A DNA stretch of 64,000 nt from Corallococcus macrosporus (lineage in GTDB: Bacteria; Myxococcota; Myxococcia; Myxococcales; Myxococcaceae), in contig NZ_JAFIMU010000002.1 in assembly GCF_017302985.1 (NCBI RefSeq), positions 992,001 to 1,056,000 of the forward strand, given 5' to 3'. The notes beneath the pieces were generated by a model. That model was not told where the DNA came from and did not search any database. It saw nothing but the letters and a program-made list of their open reading frames with translations. The position numbers were made by a program, and so were the translations under genes. Numbering within the stretch: the stretch's first letter is position 1; every line of letters starts with the position of its first letter. This document shows, one piece after another, positions 7,844-16,867 of the stretch.

Positions 7844-8710
7844 CTACTCGGCCCGGATGAAGGCCTGCGCGGCCGGGTTCGCCGCCTGGGCACCGAAGGC
7901 CAATCCCAGGCGCTCGAAGAGTGGCGCGCAGTCCACGTCGTCGGGGAACGACATGCAGCCCGCGGACGTGTTGGGGGTGTTCACGTCCAGGTTGGAGCCC
8001 GCGAAGAGGGTGCCCAGGTCCATCACCACCTTGTTCTTCGTCACGTCGAAGCCGTCCAGTTGGAACTCCGGACGGTTGTTGTTCGCGCACCCGGCGGTGC
8101 CCTGCGTCTGGCCCGCGGGCGGCGGCGCGCAGGCCGTGCTGCCCAGGTGCATGACGTGCTCAAGCTGGCCCTGCGCCCGGCCCTCGATGCGCGTGAAGAG
8201 GAAGCCGCCCTGCCAGCTCCAGTGCAGGTTCGGGTCCTCCATGGGATTTCCGAGCGTCATGGGGTCGGCGTGGTTCATGTCCTCCGGCACGCCCAGCGTG
8301 AAGCGCAGGCCCGTGTAGTCACCCTGCGGCACGGTGCCCTTGATGGACGCGTTCATGCCCGCGGTGCCCTGCGTGCACAGGCCGTCCTTGTTCGCGAAGT
8401 CCAGCAGCACCACGCCCGAGTGCTGCCACGTGCCGTCCTCGGTCAGCGTGACAGGCACCTCCTCGCCCCCGCGCGTCACCAGCCGCACGGCGTGCACGTA
8501 CACGCGGAAGTCCATGGGCTCGTAGGTCGTCCCCGTCGTCCCGACGTTCGTGTACGTCCTGCCGCACGCGAACGGCTCGCTGCCCACGCGGGCGGCGACG
8601 GGAATCTCCACCGTCACCATGGGAGGGTCCTGGGGTTCATCCTCCCCACAGCCGAGCGCGCCCACGAGGGCCAGCGGGAGGAGGAGGCGGGAGCGGAGCA
8701 GGGAGCGCAT
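7844..8710 (-). CDS. mbnP: MbnP-like copper-binding lipoprotein (metallo-mystery pair four-Cys protein)
   Basis: A 288-residue protein starting at the ATG at 8710, eight bases after AAGGA; an in-frame ATG at 8719 has no spacing for a ribosome binding site. It has a lipoprotein signal (LLPLALVGALGC), then PVAARVGSEPFACG, YEPMDFRVYVHAV and a region with six mature cysteines. The Trp-rich LHWSWQGGF segment is a candidate for the modified Trp. This matches the TIGR04052/MbnP family, periplasmic proteins whose copper binding depends on kynurenine formation by the partner MbnH, encoded directly downstream. The YcnI-like gene at 1806 is a second copper protein within 6 kb, but on the other strand. 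Confidence 0.85.
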   Translation of the reverse strand: MRSLLRSRLLLPLALVGALGCGEDEPQDPPMVTVEIPVAARVGSEPFACGRTYTNVGTTGTTYEPMDFRVYVHAVRLVTRGGEEVPVTLTEDGTWQHSGVVLLDFANKDGLCTQGTAGMNASIKGTVPQGDYTGLRFTLGVPEDMNHADPMTLGNPMEDPNLHWSWQGGFLFTRIEGRAQGQLEHVMHLGSTACAPPPAGQTQGTAGCANNNRPEFQLDGFDVTKNKVVMDLGTLFAGSNLDVNTPNTSAGCMSFPDDVDCAPLFERLGLAFGAQAANPAAQAFIRAE

Positions 8711-8794
8711 GGGGGTCATCCTTGGAAGGTGCCCCCCTGTAACGCACCGGCCGCGCGGGCATGCCGTGGCATGTTGCCGCACCCATCCGCCCCC

Positions 8795-11700
8795 TCACGC
8801 CACTTCGCGCGCTTCGTCCGGAACTGGAAGCCCGGCGCCCCGCGCCTTGCGCCGCTGGATGGCGAGGAACAGGGCCTCGTGCGTGGCGGGCGAGGGCAGC
8901 CCCACGTCGCCGCCCGGGCTTCCGAAGGCGGCCACCGCGTCGCGCAGCGCCTCGCGCACGGACAGGGCCAGCATCAGCGGCGGCTCGCCCACGGCCTTGC
9001 TGCCGTGGATGACGCCCTTCTGCTCCGCGCGCTCCATGAGCGTCACGCGCAGGTCGATGGGCGCGTCGCTGAACGCGGGCACCGCGTAGGTGCTGGCGGA
9101 GTGCGTGAGCAGCCGCCCCGTCGCGTCCCACTTCAGCTCCTCGCCGGTGAGCCAGCCCAGGCCCTGCACGAAGCCGCCCTCCACCTGGCCCCGGTCCACG
9201 CCGGGGTTGAGCGAGTCGCCCACGTCCTCCAGCAGGTCCGAGCGCAGCACGCGCTTCATGCCCGTGTCGCCGTCCACCTCCACCTCGCTCACGGCCGCGC
9301 CGTAGGCGAAGTAGAGGAACGGCTTGCCCCGCCCCACGCTCCGGTCGTAGCCGATGCCCGGCGTGCGGTAGTAGCCGGTGACGGACAGGCCCACGCGGTC
9401 GCGGTAGGCCTCCTCCACCACGGACTCGAAGGGCAGCCCCTGGTCCGGCCGCGACGCCGCCGCGATGCGGCCGTCCTCGAACACCAGCGCGTCCGGAGAC
9501 ACCGCCTGGCCGTGCAGCTGCACCAGCATGCGCGCGGCCACCGGGGCCAGCCGCTCGCGCACCTGGATGCAGGCCTCGCGCACCGCCGCGCCGTTGAGGT
9601 CCGACCCGCTGGAGGCCGCCGTCGCGGACGTGTTGGGCACCTTGTCCGTGGCCGTCTGCGCCACGCGTACCCTGTCCGCCGGCAGGCCCAGCTCGCGCAT
9701 GGCCACGCCTTGAATCTTGGTGTGCAGGCCCTGGCCCATCTCCGTGCCGCCGTGCGACAGCAGCACGGAGCCGTCGCGGTACACGTGCACCAGCGCGCCC
9801 GCCTGGTTGAGGAAGGTGGCGGTGAAGGAGATGCCGAACTTCATGGGCGTGATGGCGAGGCCGCGCTTGATGCGGGGGCTGGACGCGTTGAAGGCGTCCA
9901 CCTGCGCGCGGCGCTTCGCGAAGTCGGACGACTCCAGCAGGTCATTCCACAGCCTGGGCAGCCGGTTGTCCTCCAGCTCCTGGCCGTAGTGCGTGGTGTT
10001 GGTGTCGCCCACGCCGTCGTAGAGGTTGCGCTGGCGCACGGCCTCCGGCGCCAGGCCCAGCGCGGCCGCGATGCGGGCCAGGATGTCCTCCATCACCAGC
10101 ATGCCCTGCGGTCCGCCGAAGCCGCGGAAGGCGGTGTTGGAGACCAGGTGCGTCTTCGCCACGCGGCCGGAGTAGCGCACCGCCGGCACGTAGTAGCCGT
10201 TGTCCAGGTGGAAGAGGGCGCGGTCGGTGATGGACTCGGAGAGGTCCAGGGACCAGCCGCCGTTGGACGTGAGGTCCGCCTTGAGCGCGAGCAGCCGGCC
10301 CGTCGCGTCGAAGCCCACCTCCCAGGCCGCGTGGAACGGGTGGCGCTTGCCGGTGACGACCATGTCCACGTCCCGGTCCAGCATCCACTTCACCGGCCGG
10401 CCCGTGTGCACCGCCGCCAGCGCCACCAGCGCGGCGGGCGCGTTGCCCTGCGTCTCCTTGCCACCGAAGCCGCCGCCCATGCGCGGGGCCTTCACCACCA
10501 CGCGGCTTCTGGGCAGGTGCAGCACGTGGGAGATGATGGCCTGCACCTCGGACGGGTGCTGCGTGGAGGACGTCACCGTGACGTCGCCGTCCTCGCCCAC
10601 CTCCGCGAAGGCCGCGTGCGTCTCCAGGTAGAAGTGCTCCTGGCCGCCCATGGTGAGTTCGCCCGCGAGCCGGTTCGGGCTGGACGCGAGCGCGCTGTCC
10701 ACGTCGCCCCGGCGGATGACGTGCGGGTCGGTATGGAAGCTCTGCTGCTTCAGGGCCTCGTCCAGCGTGAGCACCGCGGGCAGGGGCTCGTAGTCCACGG
10801 CCACGTGGCGGGCGCCCTCGCGGCAGGCCTCGGGCGTCTCGCCCACGACGAGCGCCACCACCTGCCCGTGGAAGAGGACCTCGTCCTTCGCGAGCAGCGG
10901 CTCGTCGTGGCGGATGGGGCCCGTGTCGTTCATGCCCGGGATGTCCTCCGCGAGCAGCACCTTCACCACGCCGGGCACCTTCTGTGCGGCGCTGGCGTCG
11001 CGGCGGAGGATGCGTGCGTGCGCGTGCGGCGACAGCACCGGCCACACCGTCAGCATGGGGCGGCGCTGCGCGAGGTCGTCCACGTACTGCGCGCTGCCCG
11101 TCACGTGGCCCAGCGCGCTCTCATGGCGCAGCTCGCGGCCCGCCTCCGCCGTGACCGCGGGAGCGCCCGGGGCGAAGTGGGGGCGGCCGTCCAGCACGGG
11201 GCTGCGCGCGCCGGACGCGAACTTCTCCAGGAGCGACACCACCAGCCCGCGCCGGTAGTCCGCGCTGCCGCGCAGGTCGGTGAGCGGCGTGAACTCGCGC
11301 TCCAGCGTGGCGCGCACGCGGGCCACGGCCTCCGCGTTCCACGGGTGGCCCAGGAGCAGGGCTTCCGTCTGCTTCGCGCGCGCCGGGGTGGCCGCGACGC
11401 CGCCGTAGCCCAGCCGCGCGGTGCGCACGAGCCCCAGCGAATCCGTCTCGATGCAGAAGCCCGCGGCGACGATGCTGATGTCCAGCTCGCGGCGCTTGGA
11501 CACCTTGAAGCTGTCCGAGTGGCGCGTGAGCCCGCTGTCCTTCCCCGGCGCGTGGGGGATGACGACGAAGCGGACCACCTCGTCCGGCTGGAGCGCCGTC
11601 TTGCGGTACGCGAGGAAGAAGTCCGGCAGCGCCACCGTCCGCTCGCCGCGCACGGACGCGAGCACCAGCCGCGCGTCCAGCGCCAGCAGCACCGGCGCCG

Positions 11701-12628
11701 TGTCTCCAATGGGAGACGCCGTCACCAGGTTGCCCGCGAGCGTGGCGCGGTGGCGGATCTGCCGCGAGGCGAAGACGTTGAGCATCTTCGCCAGCTCCGG
11801 CACCTCGTGGCCCAGCGCGTCCTCCACGTCCACCAGCGACGCGGCGCCGCCCACGTACCAGCCGTCCTCCTCGCGGCGGATGGCGCGCAGGGCCTCCACG
11901 CCTTCGGTGGAGATGAGGAACGGATAGCGGCGGGACTTCTTGGTGATGTCCACGCCCAGCTCCGTGGCGCCGGCCACGAGCATCGCCTCCGGGTGCAGGG
12001 CGCGCAGCGCGAGCAGGTCCTCCCAGGTGGTGGGGCGCAGGAACAGGCCGTCGCGGGCCTCGTAGCGCAGGGGCGGGGTGGGGGAGGGCGGGCCCTCCAG
12101 TGAGACGCTGGGGAGGCCGGGGCCGTCACCCTTCGCGTCGCGCGTGGCGAGCGCGTCCATCATCGCATCGCGGATGGGGCGGTAGCCGGTGCAGCGGCAG
12201 ATGTTGCCGCAGAGCTGATCCGCGATGGCCTCCGGCGAGCCCGCGTCCTTGCGACAGTAGGCCTCCACCATGGAGACGACGAAGCCCGGCGTGCAGAAGC
12301 CGCACTGCGAGCCGTAGTGCTTCACCATCGCCTGCTGCACGGGGTGGGGCGCATTGCGGCTGCCCACGCCCTCCACGGTGACGAGCTCGCGGCCGGCCAC
12401 CATGGGGAGCAGCGCGATGCAGCTGTTGAACGCGCGCAGGGTCTTCTGGCCGTTCACGTCCTGGTCCACCATCGCCACGGTGCACGCGCCGCAGTCGCCC
12501 TCGGCGCAGCCCTGCTTCGTGCCGGTGAGGCCGCGCGCGCGCAGGTGGTCCAGCAGGGTGGTGTTGGGCGACGCGTCTTCGACCTGGACGGTCTGTCCGT
12601 TGAGCCGGAACTCGAAGGGGGTGCTCAT
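8795..12628 (-). CDS. xdh: Xanthine dehydrogenase, single-chain fusion (2Fe-2S / FAD / molybdopterin)
   Basis: A 1277-residue protein in which the XdhA and XdhB parts are fused, as in eukaryotic enzymes. The N-terminal ferredoxin domain has CAEGDCGAC, the second 2Fe-2S helical domain has CGFCTPG and CRCTGYRP, an FAD domain follows (PTTWEDLLALRA, GATELG), and from about residue 560 the molybdenum domains carry GGFGGKETQ, FRGFGGPQG, GTEMGQGLHTKI and the GEPP motif with the catalytic Glu. It oxidises hypoxanthine and xanthine to urate with NAD or another acceptor. The ATG at 12628 overlaps the xdhC stop (GAATGA), so translation is probably coupled; the GAGGA directly before it lies inside xdhC. 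Confidence 0.93.
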   Translation of the reverse strand: MSTPFEFRLNGQTVQVEDASPNTTLLDHLRARGLTGTKQGCAEGDCGACTVAMVDQDVNGQKTLRAFNSCIALLPMVAGRELVTVEGVGSRNAPHPVQQAMVKHYGSQCGFCTPGFVVSMVEAYCRKDAGSPEAIADQLCGNICRCTGYRPIRDAMMDALATRDAKGDGPGLPSVSLEGPPSPTPPLRYEARDGLFLRPTTWEDLLALRALHPEAMLVAGATELGVDITKKSRRYPFLISTEGVEALRAIRREEDGWYVGGAASLVDVEDALGHEVPELAKMLNVFASRQIRHRATLAGNLVTASPIGDTAPVLLALDARLVLASVRGERTVALPDFFLAYRKTALQPDEVVRFVVIPHAPGKDSGLTRHSDSFKVSKRRELDISIVAAGFCIETDSLGLVRTARLGYGGVAATPARAKQTEALLLGHPWNAEAVARVRATLEREFTPLTDLRGSADYRRGLVVSLLEKFASGARSPVLDGRPHFAPGAPAVTAEAGRELRHESALGHVTGSAQYVDDLAQRRPMLTVWPVLSPHAHARILRRDASAAQKVPGVVKVLLAEDIPGMNDTGPIRHDEPLLAKDEVLFHGQVVALVVGETPEACREGARHVAVDYEPLPAVLTLDEALKQQSFHTDPHVIRRGDVDSALASSPNRLAGELTMGGQEHFYLETHAAFAEVGEDGDVTVTSSTQHPSEVQAIISHVLHLPRSRVVVKAPRMGGGFGGKETQGNAPAALVALAAVHTGRPVKWMLDRDVDMVVTGKRHPFHAAWEVGFDATGRLLALKADLTSNGGWSLDLSESITDRALFHLDNGYYVPAVRYSGRVAKTHLVSNTAFRGFGGPQGMLVMEDILARIAAALGLAPEAVRQRNLYDGVGDTNTTHYGQELEDNRLPRLWNDLLESSDFAKRRAQVDAFNASSPRIKRGLAITPMKFGISFTATFLNQAGALVHVYRDGSVLLSHGGTEMGQGLHTKIQGVAMRELGLPADRVRVAQTATDKVPNTSATAASSGSDLNGAAVREACIQVRERLAPVAARMLVQLHGQAVSPDALVFEDGRIAAASRPDQGLPFESVVEEAYRDRVGLSVTGYYRTPGIGYDRSVGRGKPFLYFAYGAAVSEVEVDGDTGMKRVLRSDLLEDVGDSLNPGVDRGQVEGGFVQGLGWLTGEELKWDATGRLLTHSASTYAVPAFSDAPIDLRVTLMERAEQKGVIHGSKAVGEPPLMLALSVREALRDAVAAFGSPGGDVGLPSPATHEALFLAIQRRKARGAGLPVPDEAREVA

Positions 12629-13455
12629 TCCTCGGAGGATAGCAGGGGCGCGGGCTGTGACTGAGCGCCTGCCTCCTGGGCCAGTCCCGGGGCCAGCCCA
12701 TGGTGGAGCTGGAGCAGCCCGGCGGCGATGCTCACGGCCACCTCCTGCGGTGACTTTCCACCGATGGGCAGCCCCATGGGGCACTGGACGCGGCCCACCT
12801 GCCGGGCGGGCATCCCCTTCGCCTCCAGCCGCTGCCGGAAGCGGGCCCACTTCGTATCGCTGCCGATGAGGCCGATGTAACGGGCCGGCTTCTGGATGGC
12901 GAAGGCGATGATGTCCTGATCCACGTCGTGCCGGTGCGTCATCACCGCCACGTAGGTGCGCGCGTCATCCCAGGCCGCGCGCGACGCGAAGTCGTCCCAG
13001 GGCTCCTCGTGGCGGACCACGGAGGCGGGCACCAGTGGGGACTGGACCCACTCGGCGCGCTCGTCCACCAGGTGCACGCGGAACGGGGTGCCCTCCAGGA
13101 TGCGGCACAGCGCCTGGCCCACGTGGCCGGCGCCAAAGAGGTACAACTGGGGCCCGTGGTTGACGGGCTCGACGAAGACGTCCACGACCCCTCCACAGCA
13201 CTGGCCCAGCTTCGCGCCCAGGGGATAGCGGAACGTGCGCGCCTCCCCTTGGGCCAGACAGGCGCGGGCGTCCTGGAGGACCAGCTGCTCCAGGTGGCCG
13301 CCGCCGATGGTGCCGTGGAAGGAGCCGTCCGCGCGCACCAGCAGCTTCGCGCCGGGGGGCGCGGGCGTGCTGCCCTTGCACTCCGTCACCGTCACGACGG
13401 CGAACGGCGTGTCCTCCCGCGCCCACTCCGCCAGCTGGTGAACCCAGTTCCACAT
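12625..13455 (-). CDS. xdhC: XdhC-like molybdenum-cofactor insertion factor
   Basis: A 276-residue protein. The XdhC/CoxI motif region CKGSTPAPPGAKLLV and GTIGGGHLE is at the N-terminus, GQCCGG follows, and a Rossmann domain begins LYLFGAGHVGQAL. THRHDVDQ and YIGLIGS are typical of the family, which binds and sulfurates molybdenum cofactor and loads it into xanthine dehydrogenase. It precedes the fused enzyme gene and overlaps it by four bases, forming a two-gene operon. The start at 13455 (MWNWVHQLAEW) has only a weak ribosome binding site. Confidence 0.92.
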   Translation of the reverse strand: MWNWVHQLAEWAREDTPFAVVTVTECKGSTPAPPGAKLLVRADGSFHGTIGGGHLEQLVLQDARACLAQGEARTFRYPLGAKLGQCCGGVVDVFVEPVNHGPQLYLFGAGHVGQALCRILEGTPFRVHLVDERAEWVQSPLVPASVVRHEEPWDDFASRAAWDDARTYVAVMTHRHDVDQDIIAFAIQKPARYIGLIGSDTKWARFRQRLEAKGMPARQVGRVQCPMGLPIGGKSPQEVAVSIAAGLLQLHHGLAPGLAQEAGAQSQPAPLLSSEE

Positions 13456-13611
13456 GCCACCAGGGAGTCTGCCACGACCGCCGTCACGGCGGCGCCCTTC
13501 CGGACGCCTGCCCAGCAGGCAAGGGGAGGTGCACCTGTTGTCGCGTCGGGAAGGGACACCACCTTCTACGCCAGACGATTTCCATCCATCCGAAACCCAG
13601 GAGATGACGTC

Positions 13612-14055
13612 ATGGCCAATGCCGCCGCCGAACTCGAGACGCTGAACTCCTTCCTGCGCGGTGAAATCTCCGCCGTGGAGACCTACCGGCTCGCCTCGAA
13701 GCACATCGAGACCGAGGTCGCTCGGACGGAGGTGGAGGCCTGCCTCCACGACCACGAGAAGCGCGTGGAGGCGCTCAAGGAGCGCATCGAGAAGCTGGGA
13801 GGTGAGCCCGCGAAGGGCTCCGGCCCGTGGGGCCTCTTCGCCAAGGCCGTCCAGGCCGGCGCGGACCTGCTGGGCGAAAAGCGCGCCATCGACGCGCTGG
13901 AGGAGGGCGAGGACCACGGCCTGAAGGACTACACGCGGGACGTGGACAAGCTCCACGGCGAGGCGCGCACCTTCGTGCGTCAGCAGCTCCTGCCGTCGCA
14001 GAAGCAGACGCACGCGCGGCTCAGCGCACTCAAGAAGAACCCCACCCTGCACTGA
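13612..14055 (+). CDS. DUF2383 / PA2169-type four-helix-bundle protein
   Basis: A 147-residue, highly helical and charged protein. The opening ELETLNSFLRGEISAVETY and the pattern of acidic and His residues (CLHDHEKRVEAL, ALEEGEDHGLKDY) match the DUF2383 ferritin-like family. AGGAG lies 8 bases before the ATG at 13612. It is transcribed divergently from xdhC across about 150 bases. The biochemical role is unknown; metal binding is suggested by the fold family and the Glu/His pattern. Confidence 0.7.
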   Translation: MANAAAELETLNSFLRGEISAVETYRLASKHIETEVARTEVEACLHDHEKRVEALKERIEKLGGEPAKGSGPWGLFAKAVQAGADLLGEKRAIDALEEGEDHGLKDYTRDVDKLHGEARTFVRQQLLPSQKQTHARLSALKKNPTLH

Positions 14056-14222
14056 GCGTAGGGGTTGCGCAGTGCCGGACATCCCAAGACGCCCATTCCT
14101 GGCTTCAGGGAGGGGCGCCTTGTGGTGCATCGCACGTCCCCGCATCCAGGTCTGGAGGCGACAGGAGGCGTGCGATATTCGGAAGGACGCATCTTCCACC
14201 GGCGAAAGAGGGTGAAGCGCGC

Positions 14223-15056
14223 ATGAGGCGGGAGCACACGGCGCCGGGACCGCACGGGCCCGGCACCGACACCGAGGACGGGGAGACACCGTCTCCGCGT
14301 ACGAGCGGCGTGCGCGCCGAAGCCTCCGGCCTGCCCTCCATCCCCTCGCCGACGACCGCGGACACCAGCTACGCCGCGGGCGCCCTGGGCACCGGTCTGG
14401 AGGTCCTCTTCACCACCTCCGAGCGCGCCCTCCAGTGGGCCTGGCGCGTGCTCCAGCTGGCGCGAAGCGTGGTGGACCCCACGCCGAAAGGCGACGCCTT
14501 CGTCCGCGAGGCCCGAGCGTGCGTGGTGGACTTCCTGGACCACATCCCGCCGCACGTGCGCCGCAGCGTGGAGGAGGTGCTCGTCTTCTGCAATCTCTGG
14601 CAGGCCGTGGGCGTGCGCCTGCGCCGCCGGGGGGACTTCCCCATGGGCGACGACGTGGCGTGGCGCCAGCTCTGCGAGGACGTGGAGCTGTTGCAGCGCG
14701 CCGCCCAGGCCCGGCTGGGCACCGCCGCCGCGCTGGAGCAGGGGCTGCTCAAGGACCTGGGCCACCTGCGCGCGCTGGCCCTGTCCTGCGGTGACTGCGC
14801 CAACGAAGTCACCGTGGGCATGGAGGTGTTCACCCGCTGCATCGCGGAGCTGATGGCGGTCTCCAGCGCCGTGCGCCGCGCGTGGGAGGCCGCCGCCGGA
14901 GAGCTGGCCGAGTCCTCCGCGTGGCTGCGCGCGGGCGACCCGGCCTTCAGCGCGTGGCTGGCGGAGCACCTGGTCGCCTCCGAGCCCGCGTGGGAGCGCA
15001 CCCAGAAGATCGCTCGCTGGCTGCGCGACGTGGGCGCCTTCGCGGGCCAGCTCTGA
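14223..15056 (+). CDS. Helical protein of unknown function
   Basis: A 277-residue protein whose first 45 residues are polar and probably disordered (rich in Pro, Gly, Thr). The rest is predicted helical and rich in Ala, Leu, Arg and Glu, with four Cys at scattered positions (including SCGDCANE). There is no signal peptide and no membrane segment. GAGGGTG precedes the ATG by about 8 bases. The stop is six bases from the convergent Cys-rich gene. I do not recognise the family; the helical composition would suit a scaffold or regulatory partner. Confidence 0.6.
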   Translation: MRREHTAPGPHGPGTDTEDGETPSPRTSGVRAEASGLPSIPSPTTADTSYAAGALGTGLEVLFTTSERALQWAWRVLQLARSVVDPTPKGDAFVREARACVVDFLDHIPPHVRRSVEEVLVFCNLWQAVGVRLRRRGDFPMGDDVAWRQLCEDVELLQRAAQARLGTAAALEQGLLKDLGHLRALALSCGDCANEVTVGMEVFTRCIAELMAVSSAVRRAWEAAAGELAESSAWLRAGDPAFSAWLAEHLVASEPAWERTQKIARWLRDVGAFAGQL

Positions 15057-15062
15057 CGGCGC

Positions 15063-16157
15063 TCAGGGCTCGACGAGGATGCGGTGCCGGTGCAGCTCCA
15101 GGAGGATGTCCGGATCCAGGTCCGCCTGCTTGTGGTCGCGCAGGTGCTGGCGCACGGCCTCCACGGGCTTCTGGCCGGTGAACTCCACCAGCAGCGCGTA
15201 GGCCTCGCCGGGCAGCGCCACCGCGTCGTATTCGCTGTACGAGCCCAGCGCGACGCTGCCGTCCGGCAGCCACTTCACCGTCGCGTCCGGGTTGAAGCGC
15301 AGCACGCGCGGCAGCGTGGGCGCGGTGGCCTGCGTGTAGAGCTTCTCCAGCACCTTCTGCTCGATGGTGCCGTCCAGCCCCAGCATCCGCTCCAGCCCGT
15401 CCCGGTCCACGGCCTTCACCGCGTCGAAGCACGCGCGGTAGAAGTCCTTCTCCATCCCGGCGTACCCCTTCCAGAGCGCGGCGTACACCTTCGCCGGGGG
15501 CGCCGCGTCGTCCAGGTCCTCCACGGACAAGGGGGCGGTGGCCACCTCCGCCTTGTCGCGCCCGTCCAGGAGGAACTCCGGCATGAGCTGGAGCAGCGCG
15601 TGGCGCGACAGCTGGAACTCCGCCAGCGTCAGGTACGTCTTGAGCGACATCCAGAAGCGCTGGCCGTCCTTGCCCGCCACGTACTTGCAGAAGAACGTGG
15701 AGCAGACCGACTCGCGGTACGCCCAGATGGTGCAGCCGCCGGACTCCAGCGCGTAGTACGGGCAGCGCAGCGACGACGCCCGGCCGAAGAACTGGTGCGC
15801 GTTCTTGTACAGGTGGTTGAACTTCGCCGGCGGCTTCACCCACTGCGGGCTCACGCCGATGCGGCTGTCAATCTTCGCCTCGATGCGCCGGCGCCCCTCC
15901 GCCATCTGCGGCGAGTCATCCGACAGGAGCGCGCCCACGAGGTAGTTGGGCAGCCGGGGCTGGTACGTGCAGCACTTCGTGTCCGGCCGGAACAGGTGCT
16001 CCGCCCCGTCCACCGACTCCACCGTGGCCCGCGCGGAGGCGCGGCTCATGGCGCAGTTGGAGCAGGTGGCCTTCGTCTCCGTGGGCGCGTCCTTCTGGAA
16101 GAAGGCCGGGAAGAGGTCCTGGTAGAGGGCGGGCAGCGTCGAAAGGATGGAGGCCAT
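15063..16157 (-). CDS. Cys-rich conserved protein of unknown function (possible metal or Fe-S binding)
   Basis: A 364-residue soluble protein with a striking set of cysteines in its first half: CSNC at residues 32-35, a CC pair in KCCTYQPRLPNY, then RCPYY, GGCTIW and ESVCSTFFCKY. The spacing recalls YkgJ-like zinc/iron-chelating proteins, but the rest of the chain is unfamiliar. The second half is helical and ends in a small domain containing VKWLPDGSVALGSYSEYD. It follows the DUF2378 gene by 18 bases on the same strand and is likely co-transcribed. Metal or Fe-S cluster binding is an inference from the Cys pattern. Confidence 0.6.
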   Translation of the reverse strand: MASILSTLPALYQDLFPAFFQKDAPTETKATCSNCAMSRASARATVESVDGAEHLFRPDTKCCTYQPRLPNYLVGALLSDDSPQMAEGRRRIEAKIDSRIGVSPQWVKPPAKFNHLYKNAHQFFGRASSLRCPYYALESGGCTIWAYRESVCSTFFCKYVAGKDGQRFWMSLKTYLTLAEFQLSRHALLQLMPEFLLDGRDKAEVATAPLSVEDLDDAAPPAKVYAALWKGYAGMEKDFYRACFDAVKAVDRDGLERMLGLDGTIEQKVLEKLYTQATAPTLPRVLRFNPDATVKWLPDGSVALGSYSEYDAVALPGEAYALLVEFTGQKPVEAVRQHLRDHKQADLDPDILLELHRHRILVEP

Positions 16158-16175
16158 GGGGGCGGGCTTTGAGGC

Positions 16176-16733
16176 TCAGGAAGCGCGGTCGCTCCACTCC
16201 AGGTGGTAGGTGGCGGACTCGGGCGAGTGACGGGTGCGGTGCAGGGTGAACTTCTGCATGCCGACGCGCAACATCCCTTCTTCCAGCACGCCGTCCACGA
16301 AGCCCTCCAGCGCCTGCGGCTCGTTGAACCAGAGGTCCGCCTGGGACGGGCCCAGCACGGTGAGGCGCGTCTCCGTGTAGTTGTTGCCGCTGCGGAAGTT
16401 GTGCTGCATCCGCTCCAGCGAGCGCATGGGCCCCACCACGCGGGCCAGCGTGAGGACGGCGCCGCCCACCAGCGTCTGCGCGTAGCCCTCCACCATGCGC
16501 CGGCCCAGGAGGCGCCGGCCCTGCTCCACCGGCTGATCCGGGTGGAGCGTGCGGGCCGTGTCCTCCAGGCAGTCCACCCAGACGGCGAACGGGTAGGCGG
16601 CGAGCAGCGGGGCGTGGAGGTTCATCCCCCGGGCGCGCAGCCGGTCCACCAGCTCGGGCGTCAGGGAGGGCGCCAGTGCCTTGCGATACAGGCTGTCCAC
16701 GCTGCTGCTGAAGATGACGCGCTCGTCCCTCAT
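16176..16733 (-). CDS. DUF2378 family protein (Myxococcales TIGR02265 type)
   Basis: A 185-residue protein opening MRDERVIFSSSVDSLYRKAL, followed by LRARGMNLHAPLLAAYP and RLLGRRMVEGY, matching the DUF2378 family found in many copies in myxobacterial genomes and hardly elsewhere. The function is unknown; several family members are fused to or adjacent to signalling proteins. The start at 16733 has GAGGG close upstream; longer in-frame extensions into the gap are not supported. It is the first gene of a probable pair with the Cys-rich protein at 15063. Confidence 0.8.
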   Translation of the reverse strand: MRDERVIFSSSVDSLYRKALAPSLTPELVDRLRARGMNLHAPLLAAYPFAVWVDCLEDTARTLHPDQPVEQGRRLLGRRMVEGYAQTLVGGAVLTLARVVGPMRSLERMQHNFRSGNNYTETRLTVLGPSQADLWFNEPQALEGFVDGVLEEGMLRVGMQKFTLHRTRHSPESATYHLEWSDRAS

Positions 16734-16867
16734 GGCCCTCTGCCCTTGCCGGGGGCCCGAAGCGGCCCCGGGCGCGCATTCTTCGCCCAGGGCCCCGGAG
16801 GAGGCCAGCCCCCTGGTGCCCACCCTCACCGCGGGTACGCGCGGCGCAGGGCAGGCAGCCGGGTGCG

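Noticed and set aside
6551..12103. An open plus-strand frame of more than 5 kb across 6551-12103
   Set aside because: It is antisense to the di-haem enzyme, MbnP-like and xanthine dehydrogenase genes. Its product is Arg/His/Gln-rich with no recognisable domain, as expected from the third-position GC bias.
12629..12850. N-terminal extension of xanthine dehydrogenase to 12850
   Set aside because: It would overlap most of the xdhC C-terminus. The ATG at 12628 begins exactly at the ferredoxin domain and overlaps the xdhC stop as in coupled genes.
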